This document shows positions 1 through 5,315 of a stretch of 5,315 nucleotides of DNA, in pieces (the first letter of the stretch is position 1; every line of letters starts with the position of its first letter). The position numbers and the translations under genes are program-made. The notes beneath the pieces are model-generated. The model saw only the letters and a program-made list of their open reading frames with translations, did not search any database and had not been told where the DNA came from. Origin of the DNA: Candidatus Cloacimonadota bacterium. Lineage in GTDB: Bacteria > Cloacimonadota > Cloacimonadia > JGIOTU-2. The stretch is taken from positions 1 through 5,315 of the forward strand of contig DAOVPZ010000092.1 of the NCBI GenBank assembly GCA_030628975.1. The letters run 5' to 3'.

Positions 1-1479
1 TCTGAAAGATACATTACAGACCGTTTTCTGCCGGACAAAGCAATTGACTTGATTGATGAAGCTTGTGCTCATATCCGTTTACAAATTGACAGCCTACCAG
101 AAGAATTAGACGAGCTTGAAAGAAAAATCCGTCAACTTGAAATTGAAAATCATTCGCTTCGTAAAGAAAAGGATGCGAAATCAAAAACAAGACAGGAAGA
201 GATTAAAAAGAAATTATCTGATTTGAAAGAAAAGGCAAATCATATTAGAACTCATTGGAATTTAGAAAAGGAGCTGATCAGTAAAATTGGAGAAATAAAA
301 AAACAAATTGATACAACAAAGATTGAGATGCAAAAAGCAGAGAGAGAAGGTAATCTTACAAGAGCGGCAGAATTGAAATATGGAAAATTACGAGAACTAT
401 CTGATGAACTAAAAAAGATGAATAAAAAGTTGGAAAACCTTCAAAAAGATACTCGAATTTTAAAAGAAGAGATCGATGAAAATGATATAGCTGAGATTGT
501 TTCTAAATGGACTCATATACCTATTTCAAAAATGCTCGAGAGTGAAACCAGCAAGCTTTTGCGAATGGAAGATGAGTTGCACAAGCGTGTTGTAGGGCAG
601 GATGAAGCTATAAATGCAATCGCAAATGCTATTCGAAGGAATCGGGCTGGAATTAGTCCGGAACACAGACCGATTGGAACTTTTATGTTTCTTGGTCCAA
701 CTGGTGTTGGTAAAACTGAATTAGCAAAAACACTTTCAAAATTCCTGTTCAATTCTGAAAAAGCAATGGTTAGAATTGATATGTCTGAATTTATGGAAAG
801 ACATACAGTTTCAAAACTTGTTGGTGCTCCTCCCGGATATGTGGGATATGAAGAAGGTGGACAGCTAACTGAAGCTGTTCGAAGAAAACCATATAGTGTA
901 ATTTTATTTGATGAAATTGAGAAGGCTCATCCTGATGTTTTCAACATACTTCTTCAAATTATGGAAGATGGCAGACTTACTGATGGACAGGGCAGAACAG
1001 TAGATTTCGCAAACTCTGTTATCATTATGACTTCAAATATTGCTTCTGAACAGATCTTCAAGGATGATAGCAATGATGAAGTTTCCAGACCAATTTTAAT
1101 GAAGGCACTACAAACACATTTTCGTCCTGAATTCCTTAACCGTCTTGATGAGATAATAATTTTCCATACATTAACTGAAGATGATTTGGTAAAGATTTTA
1201 AACATTCAGATTAATGATTTACAAGAAAGATTATCTCAACAAGGTATCGAACTTGATATTTCTGATAAAGCTAAAAAATATCTAACTAAACATGGATTTG
1301 ATCAACATTATGGTGTAAGACCTTTAAAACGCCTGATTCAAAGAGAGGTTGAAAATAAAATTGCTATTGAAATATTAAAAGGTATTCCCCAAAAACATGA
1401 TGAAGTTCAAAATTCTAATAGAATACTTAGAATTTTTGTTGACATCAAAAATGAAAGAATTTTCATTTTGCAAAAATAA
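1..1479 (+). CDS. clpB: ClpB disaggregase (Hsp100 AAA+ ATPase), C-terminal part; 5' end outside window
   Basis: ATP-driven cytosolic disaggregase that threads aggregated proteins through a hexameric pore, working with DnaK/DnaJ/GrpE (family knowledge). The frame is open from base 1, so the start and roughly the first 370 residues (N domain and most of D1) lie upstream; 492 residues are visible. Fragment residues 1-20 carry the D1-end signature RFLPDKAIDLIDEA. Residues about 30-150 are a charged, Lys/Glu-rich coiled coil, the full-length middle domain that separates ClpB from ClpA. The D2 module follows: Walker A GPTGVGKT (232-239), pore loop GAPPGYVGY (275-283), Walker B VILFDE (300-305), sensor 1 IIMTSN (341-346), arginine finger in FLNRLDE (R381), and sensor 2 GVRPLKR (438-444). 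All key residues are intact. No terminator separates it from groEL 36 bp downstream, so cotranscription is likely. Identification is very secure. Confidence 0.97.
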   Translation, partial: SERYITDRFLPDKAIDLIDEACAHIRLQIDSLPEELDELERKIRQLEIENHSLRKEKDAKSKTRQEEIKKKLSDLKEKANHIRTHWNLEKELISKIGEIKKQIDTTKIEMQKAEREGNLTRAAELKYGKLRELSDELKKMNKKLENLQKDTRILKEEIDENDIAEIVSKWTHIPISKMLESETSKLLRMEDELHKRVVGQDEAINAIANAIRRNRAGISPEHRPIGTFMFLGPTGVGKTELAKTLSKFLFNSEKAMVRIDMSEFMERHTVSKLVGAPPGYVGYEEGGQLTEAVRRKPYSVILFDEIEKAHPDVFNILLQIMEDGRLTDGQGRTVDFANSVIIMTSNIASEQIFKDDSNDEVSRPILMKALQTHFRPEFLNRLDEIIIFHTLTEDDLVKILNIQINDLQERLSQQGIELDISDKAKKYLTKHGFDQHYGVRPLKRLIQREVENKIAIEILKGIPQKHDEVQNSNRILRIFVDIKNERIFILQK

Positions 1480-1515
1480 AAATTAATAAAATAATTAATA
1501 ATAGTCGGAGGTAAA

Positions 1516-3150
1516 ATGGCTAAACAATTGGAATTTGGGCATGATGCTAGAGAACAACTCAGAAAAGGTGTTGACATTTTAGCTAATGCTGTAAAAATTA
1601 CACTTGGTCCAAGAGGACGAAATGTGGTTCTTGAGAAAAGCTTTGGTTCACCCACAATAACAAATGATGGTGTAACTATTGCGAAAGAGATAGAACTTGA
1701 AGGGAAATATGAGAATATGGGTGCTCAGATGGTTAAGGAAGTTGCAACCAAAACTCATGATATTGCTGGTGATGGAACTACAACTGCTACATTGTTGGCT
1801 CAGGCAATCATTAATGAAGGATTCAAACATGTTACTGCTGGTGTAAATCCGATGTTTATGAAAAGAGGTCTGGCAAAAGCTTCTGAAGCTGTTGTTGATG
1901 AAATTAAAAAGATCAGCAAACCAACCAAAACATCAGAAGAGATTGAACAAATTGCAACTATTTCTGCGAATAATGATCCTGAGATTGGAAAACTGATTGC
2001 AGAAGCAATGGAAAAAGTGGGTAATGAAGGTGTAATCAATGTTGAAGAATCCAAAACTATGAATACTTATATGGAGAAAGTTGAAGGAATGCAGTTCGAT
2101 AGAGGATATATCTCACCTTATTTTGTAACTGATGCGGAGAAAATGGTTTCTGAATTAGAAGATGCTTATATTCTTCTTCTGGATAAGAAGATTTCTGTGA
2201 TGAAAGATTTGCTTCCAATTCTCCAAGAAGTGTCACAAACTGGTAAGCCAATGTTAATTATTGCAGAAGATATTGAGGGTGAAGCTCTTGCAACACTTGT
2301 TGTTAACAAATTAAGAGGAACTCTTAATATTTGCGCTGTTAAAGCACCTGGATTTGGTGATAGAAGAAAAGAAATGCTTAGAGATATTGCAATTCTATCT
2401 GGTGGAACTGTGATTTCAGAAGAGGTTGGTTTGAAATTGGAAAACACAAAATTGCACGACCTTGGAATTGCTCATAAGGTTATCGTTGATAAAGAGAATA
2501 CTACAATCAGAGAAGGAAAAGGAAAGGAGAAAGATATTTCTGGAAGAATTCAACAGATTAAAAGACAGATTGATGACACTACTTCAGATTATGATAAGGA
2601 AAAACTTCAAGAAAGACTTGCAAAACTATCTGGTGGTGTGGCAGTTTTAAATATCGGAGCTGCAACTGAAACTGAGATAAAAGAGAAAAAACATCGTGTA
2701 GATGATGCACTTCAGGCTACTCGAGCTGCTGTTGAAGAAGGTATAGTTGTTGGGGGTGGTGTCGCATTACTACAAGCTTCAAAAGTAATTGGTAAACTCA
2801 AATTAGAACCCGAAGAAAAAATTGGAGCTGATATTCTTACATTAGCACTTCAGATGCCCCTATATCAAATTGCTAAAAATGCTGGTGTTGCAGGTGATGT
2901 TGTAGTAGAAAGATTAAAAAATGAAAAGAATCCCAACTTCGGATATAATGCTGCAAAACGAGAATACTCTGATTTGATGGCTGATGGTGTTATTGACCCT
3001 GCCAAAGTTACACGCTCTGCTGTGCAAAATGCTTGCAGTATTGCTGGACTTTTCCTTACTACTGAATGTATTATTTCTGATGTCCCCAAGAAAGAAGAAC
3101 CTATGCCACCAATGCCACCGGGTGGATATGGTGGCGGAGGAATGTATTAA
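1516..3150 (+). CDS. groEL: Chaperonin GroEL (Hsp60), complete
   Basis: Group I chaperonin: a cytosolic double-ring ATPase that encapsulates non-native proteins under a GroES lid (family knowledge). The product has 544 residues, close to the 548 of E. coli GroEL. The N-terminus reads MAKQLEFG, with the nucleotide-site motifs TLGPRGRNVV, the DGTTT loop at 86-90 and the hydrolytic aspartate in VDDAL (D397, equivalent to E. coli D398). The chaperonin signature AAVEEGIVVGGG is at 404-415. The C-terminal tail is Met/Pro/Gly-rich and ends GGYGGGGMY, a variant of the usual GGM-repeat tail. The start is fixed by GGAGGT at 1507-1512 directly upstream of the ATG. The spacing (4 nt after GGAGG) is rather tight. 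It lies 36 bp after clpB and is followed by an intrinsic terminator, so it is the last gene of this unit. No CIRCE-type inverted repeat is visible in the 36-bp gap, and no groES is adjacent. Confidence 0.99.
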   Translation: MAKQLEFGHDAREQLRKGVDILANAVKITLGPRGRNVVLEKSFGSPTITNDGVTIAKEIELEGKYENMGAQMVKEVATKTHDIAGDGTTTATLLAQAIINEGFKHVTAGVNPMFMKRGLAKASEAVVDEIKKISKPTKTSEEIEQIATISANNDPEIGKLIAEAMEKVGNEGVINVEESKTMNTYMEKVEGMQFDRGYISPYFVTDAEKMVSELEDAYILLLDKKISVMKDLLPILQEVSQTGKPMLIIAEDIEGEALATLVVNKLRGTLNICAVKAPGFGDRRKEMLRDIAILSGGTVISEEVGLKLENTKLHDLGIAHKVIVDKENTTIREGKGKEKDISGRIQQIKRQIDDTTSDYDKEKLQERLAKLSGGVAVLNIGAATETEIKEKKHRVDDALQATRAAVEEGIVVGGGVALLQASKVIGKLKLEPEEKIGADILTLALQMPLYQIAKNAGVAGDVVVERLKNEKNPNFGYNAAKREYSDLMADGVIDPAKVTRSAVQNACSIAGLFLTTECIISDVPKKEEPMPPMPPGGYGGGGMY

Positions 3151-3189
3151 ATCTAAAATTAATAATAGGAAATAAAAAATTGAAAAATC

Positions 3190-3229
3190 AAAGCGGTGTT
3201 CATGCCTATTTTGGTGGACACCGTTTTTT
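3190..3229 (+). terminator. Rho-independent terminator after groEL
   Basis: A 10-bp stem pairs 3194-3203 (CGGTGTTCAT) with 3214-3223 (GTGGACACCG), with two internal G-U pairs plus one at the loop end, around a 10-nt loop (3204-3213). It is followed directly by six T residues (3224-3229). Three A residues and a G before the stem can extend the pairing into the T tract. It sits 40 bp after the groEL stop codon and ends the clpB-groEL transcription unit. Confidence 0.88.
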
Positions 3230-3323
3230 ACTATCTTTACTCTAATTTATCTTTATTAGTTAAGAAAAAATATTGTTAGTTTTTTTAGTAAGAAATTACA
3301 AATACTTTTATATTAATAAACTT

Positions 3324-3339
3324 ATAATTTTGAAATTAT
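3324..3339. promoter_or_regulatory. Candidate operator palindrome upstream of the toxin-antitoxin pair
   Basis: A perfect inverted repeat with 7-bp arms, ATAATTT-TG-AAATTAT, ends 3 bp before the TTGACA box of the candidate promoter. A second, 10-bp perfect palindrome (TTTAATTAAA, 3351-3360) falls inside the promoter spacer. Type II toxin-antitoxin complexes usually bind such palindromes to repress their own operon (family knowledge). The region is extremely AT-rich, so chance palindromes are common and the role is inferred from position only. Confidence 0.3.
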
Positions 3340-3342
3340 TTC

Positions 3343-3370
3343 TTGACAATTTTAATTAAAGCTATTTAAA
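3343..3370 (+). promoter_or_regulatory. Candidate sigma-70-type promoter of the toxin-antitoxin pair
   Basis: A perfect TTGACA -35 box lies at 3343-3348. After a 16-nt spacer the hexamer TTTAAA (3365-3370) matches 4 of 6 positions of TATAAT. This would start transcription about 35 bp before the first gene of the cassette. The upstream terminator isolates the cassette from groEL, so some promoter must exist in 3231-3411, but the -10 box is weak and the assignment is tentative. Confidence 0.4.
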
Positions 3371-3411
3371 AAATATTAAGTTTGATTAAATAAAATACAA
3401 ATGGAGAAAAA

Positions 3412-3645
3412 ATGCTTATTTTACACATAACAAAATCAAAGGATACAATAAGAATATTAAAAGATGAATTTATGACTCTTATCAAAAGATATCAGAAGGT
3501 CGAACCAGTTAAAATAGTTGAAGAAAATGATCCTGATTATTTAACTGATGAGGAATTAAAACAATTCAAAATTGCAGAAGAAGAATTGAAACAGGGCAAA
3601 ACTATTAGTTTGAAAGAATATGATAAAATGCGTAAAGCCAAATAA
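3412..3645 (+). CDS. Putative antitoxin of a type II toxin-antitoxin pair (family not recognised)
   Basis: A 77-residue protein starting MLILHITKSK, rich in Lys and Glu. I do not recognise its family with certainty; the antitoxin role is inferred mainly from its place 1 bp before a RelE/ParE-like toxin gene. Residues 1-27 could form a strand followed by a helix, perhaps the dimerisation or DNA-binding part. An acidic linker (EENDPDYLTDEE, about 38-49) is followed by a helical segment AEEELKQGKTISLKEY (55-70), which resembles the toxin-wrapping C-terminal tails of Phd/RelB-type antitoxins. The start is supported by GGAG at 3403-3406, 5 nt before the ATG. The internal ATG at 3472 would give 57 residues but lacks a Shine-Dalgarno site. 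The protein ends in a basic MRKAK. Confidence 0.72.
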   Translation: MLILHITKSKDTIRILKDEFMTLIKRYQKVEPVKIVEENDPDYLTDEELKQFKIAEEELKQGKTISLKEYDKMRKAK

Positions 3646-3646
3646 T

Positions 3647-3907
3647 ATGTATGAAATTGAATACTCAAAGAAAGTAATGAAGTTCTTAGATAAACTAGAT
3701 GAAAAAATTTATCAACGAATAAGACTAAAATTGTTATTATTGCAAAAAAATCCTTTTGATACTACATTAAATGTTAAAAAGATGAAAAACCTTGAAAATA
3801 CATATAGATTAAGAATAGGCAAAATCAGGATTTTATACAAAATCTATAAGGATAAAATTCTAATTTTTGTTTTTAATATGAAATATAGAGGAAATATTTA
3901 TAAATAA
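3647..3907 (+). CDS. RelE/ParE-superfamily toxin
   Basis: An 86-residue basic protein starting MYEIEYSKKVMKFL. The fold signature of RelE/ParE toxins is clear: strand 1 (YEIEYS), an amphipathic helical pair (about 8-34, with FLDKLDEKIYQRI), an NPF turn at 35-37, then the beta-sheet core YRLRIGKIRILYKI (53-66) and a final strand and tail ending YRGNIYK (80-86). Arg54, Arg56, Arg61, Arg81 and Tyr85 sit where RelE-type mRNA interferases carry catalytic or RNA-binding residues; ParE-type toxins instead target gyrase, and sequence alone does not decide between them. I chose the ATG at 3647, 1 bp after the antitoxin stop, because homology begins there. An in-frame ATG at 3620 would add nine residues overlapping the antitoxin gene. 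No strong Shine-Dalgarno site precedes 3647, so translational coupling is likely. No stop or frameshift is seen, so the toxin looks intact. Confidence 0.87.
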   Translation: MYEIEYSKKVMKFLDKLDEKIYQRIRLKLLLLQKNPFDTTLNVKKMKNLENTYRLRIGKIRILYKIYKDKILIFVFNMKYRGNIYK

Positions 3908-4017
3908 TCTTGAACAATATTCATTTAGGGATTACTTTTATGAATGGAATTTATATTTATAATTAATAGTATATTACAAAAAAGTCTCATCTTGACAGGA
4001 TTCCAATATAATCAAAA

Positions 4018-4023
4018 AAGGAG
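4018..4023 (+). promoter_or_regulatory. Ribosome binding site of the exported propeller protein
   Basis: AAGGAG, followed by a 9-nt spacer to the ATG at 4033. It fixes the start of the signal-peptide-bearing reading frame. Confidence 0.75.
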
Positions 4024-4032
4024 ATAAAGAAA

Positions 4033-5315
4033 ATGAAACAAAAAAATTTAATAATTATATTATTTATTTTATCTTTCTTATTAACATCGACTTTTGCAAA
4101 TGCTTCTACCAAAATGCAGAATGAGGATAATAAGCAGATTATTATGAATAATCGTGAATGGACAATACTTGCTACATACCCCATACCAGAAGGTGCTTCT
4201 GGACTTGCTTATGATGGCACATATCTTTATTGTGGAATATATGGTGCTAACGGCGATGAATTCTATCGGATAGATCCAGATAACGGCAATTACGAATTGC
4301 TTTTTACAAATCCAACAATACATGATTGTTATGGAATGACTTTTGATGGAGAATATCTCTGGATAACAGATCACGGAACTGGTACAGCTCCTGCTGATGC
4401 TATTCAACTTGATTTTATGGGAAATATCCTTTATCAATTTGCTCTTCCTACTCATTATATGTCAGGCATTGCTTATGATAATGGAGATTTCTGGGTTGCT
4501 GCATATTACGATCCAGAAGCAGTTATTTATAAAGTTGATACATTAGGTACAATAATTACCCAATTTGACGCACCTGATGATCAACCCTGGGATCTTTGCA
4601 TTGAACATGGTGATTTATGGATGGCGGATTACTACGGAAATGCCCTCTATAAAATAAATGCTTCAAATGGAACTCTTTTAGAAACACATGCTTCAGAACA
4701 TTCAAATCCCGCAGGTATTGTTTTCGATGGCACTTATCTATGGTATTGTGATAATGGAGAAGGATATGACCAGGACTGGCTTTATAAGATTGATCTGGGT
4801 GGTGCAGGAACACCTGAAATTTATGTTCCAATTACTACTCATAATTATGGAACAATAACAGTTGGAGATTCCTCAACCTGGAATGCAACTGCACAAAACA
4901 TTGGAACAGCAGATTTGGAGATAACAGGTATATCTTTTACTGGCATTGGATCAGATTATATATCTTGCTCTCTTAGCTTTCCACAAACCATTCCAGTTGG
5001 AAATAATTTAGAAATACCTTTGAAGTATAAGCCTGAGGAATCTGGTGAATTAAACTGCACTGCTACAATTTCATCGGATGACCCATTACATCCAGAAGTA
5101 GATATTACTTTAACAGGAAATGCAGTTAATCCTGGACCAAGTATTTATGTACCAGTAACAAGCCATAATTACGGTTTAGTGAGAATCAATGCAATAACCC
5201 GTTGGTTTATGGAGATTCAAAATATTGGAGATGCTTTATTAGTTGTCGATAGTATTTATTGTGATGATGAACATTTTTTTGTTGATTATGATGTAGATTT
5301 TCCTATCAATATAAA
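4033..5315 (+). CDS. Exported beta-propeller / choice-of-anchor-D (ASH-like) repeat protein; 3' end outside window
   Basis: The frame is open from the ATG at 4033 to the right edge (427 complete codons). Residues 1-24 form a Sec signal peptide: MKQKN, a hydrophobic core (6-21) and an A-N-A cleavage site at 22-24. Five similar segments follow at residues 57 (GLAYDGTYLY), 101 (GMTFDGEYLW), 145 (GIAYDNGDFW), 187 (DLCIEHGDLW) and 228 (GIVFDGTYLW), each leading into a strand and often a Y-K/R-I/V-D motif. This 41-44-residue period is that of a small beta-propeller of NHL/SMP-30-like type. From about 262, two Ig-fold repeats begin with near-identical IYVPITTHNYG (263) and IYVPVTSHNYG (371), 108 residues apart. 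Each carries QNIG and hydrophobic strands as in choice-of-anchor-D/ASH domains; the second is cut off by the window. Localisation is periplasmic, surface or secreted. The substrate is unknown, and no catalytic motif is recognisable. A C-terminal sorting domain could lie beyond the edge. Confidence 0.88.
   Translation, partial: MKQKNLIIILFILSFLLTSTFANASTKMQNEDNKQIIMNNREWTILATYPIPEGASGLAYDGTYLYCGIYGANGDEFYRIDPDNGNYELLFTNPTIHDCYGMTFDGEYLWITDHGTGTAPADAIQLDFMGNILYQFALPTHYMSGIAYDNGDFWVAAYYDPEAVIYKVDTLGTIITQFDAPDDQPWDLCIEHGDLWMADYYGNALYKINASNGTLLETHASEHSNPAGIVFDGTYLWYCDNGEGYDQDWLYKIDLGGAGTPEIYVPITTHNYGTITVGDSSTWNATAQNIGTADLEITGISFTGIGSDYISCSLSFPQTIPVGNNLEIPLKYKPEESGELNCTATISSDDPLHPEVDITLTGNAVNPGPSIYVPVTSHNYGLVRINAITRWFMEIQNIGDALLVVDSIYCDDEHFFVDYDVDFPINI
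4177..4779 (+). repeat. Five propeller-type protein repeats (about 43 codons each)
   Basis: Within the exported protein, the motif G-hydrophobic-x-[YF]-[DE]-x-[GD]-x-[LF]-[WY] recurs at residues 57, 101, 145, 187 and 228, with spacings of 44, 44, 42 and 41. The repeats are conserved at the protein level but well diverged in DNA, so this is an old structural repeat rather than a recent duplication. Confidence 0.75.
4819..5315 (+). repeat. Two ASH/choice-of-anchor-D-type repeats, second incomplete
   Basis: The first repeat starts at residue 263 and the second at 371, a 108-residue period. Shared landmarks are IYVP[IV]T[TS]HNYG at the start and QNIG[TD]A about 30 residues later. The first ends with the typical SSDDPLHPEVDITLTGNA strand pair (about 349-365). 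Such domains are common as spacers in large secreted proteins of FCB-type bacteria (family knowledge). Confidence 0.75.

Noticed and set aside
513..1205. Minus-strand open frames inside clpB (79 and 83 aa)
   Set aside because: They lie opposite strongly conserved ClpB D2 codons, have no Shine-Dalgarno context or recognisable domain, and are shadows of the + strand gene.
1480..1515. CIRCE/HrcA operator or a separate heat-shock promoter before groEL
   Set aside because: The 36-bp gap contains only AT-rich repeats and the Shine-Dalgarno site; no TTAGCACTC-type inverted repeat or promoter pair is visible.
1407..3089. Several minus-strand frames of 60-93 aa across groEL, and + strand frames at 2462 and 2984
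   Set aside because: All overlap the conserved groEL frame and show no protein-family features.
3620..3646. Toxin start at ATG 3620, overlapping the antitoxin gene
   Set aside because: The extra nine residues (MIKCVKPNN) are not family-like and merely reread the antitoxin end; the MYEIEY start at 3647 matches the usual toxin N-terminus.
3919..3945. ATTCAT/ATGAAT inverted repeat as terminator of the toxin-antitoxin pair
   Set aside because: Only six AT-rich base pairs around a 15-nt loop and no T tract follows, so it is not a credible terminator.
3987..4831. Minus-strand frames of 65, 124 and 91 aa opposite the exported-protein gene
   Set aside because: The + strand frame has a good Shine-Dalgarno site, signal peptide and regular repeats; the opposite frames have none of these.
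1..5315. CRISPR array, tRNA/rRNA genes, riboswitch or complete insertion sequence
   Set aside because: No regularly spaced direct DNA repeats, cloverleaf, conserved aptamer core or transposase frame was seen on either strand.

Overview
The window is a low-GC, AT-rich bacterial segment with every recognisable gene on the + strand. It holds two large housekeeping chaperone genes, a small toxin-antitoxin-like pair, and the start of a secreted multidomain protein. Taxonomy cannot be settled from this sequence. The AT-rich composition, the purine-rich Shine-Dalgarno sites, and an exported beta-propeller fused to choice-of-anchor-D (ASH-like) repeats fit Cloacimonadota or another FCB-type lineage. 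That placement is an inference.

Layout: bases 1-1479 encode the C-terminal 492 residues of ClpB (end of the D1 region, complete coiled-coil middle domain, complete D2 AAA+ module). The gene begins upstream of the window. After a 36-bp gap with no terminator comes a complete groEL (1516-3150, 544 aa), followed by a strong intrinsic terminator (3190-3229). The two chaperone genes therefore look like the end of one transcription unit: ClpB extracts polypeptides from aggregates with DnaK, and GroEL refolds released chains. No groES lies next to groEL in this window.

Bases 3231-3411 form a very AT-rich, gene-free stretch with a 16-bp palindrome and a TTGACA box. They precede a two-gene cassette: a 77-aa acidic/basic protein in the antitoxin position (3412-3645) and, 1 bp later, an 86-aa RelE/ParE-superfamily toxin (3647-3907). 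The arrangement suggests an autoregulated type II toxin-antitoxin operon.

After a 125-bp AT-rich spacer with no clear terminator, an open reading frame starts at 4033 and runs off the right edge. Its product has a signal peptide, five regularly spaced propeller-type repeats, one complete ASH-like Ig-fold repeat and the beginning of a second. It is probably a cell-surface or secreted protein whose C-terminus lies outside the window.

Most of the window is ordinary. The points that merit a second look are the clpB-groEL linkage without groES, the possible operator of the toxin-antitoxin cassette, the poorly recognised antitoxin, and the five-repeat propeller/ASH protein.
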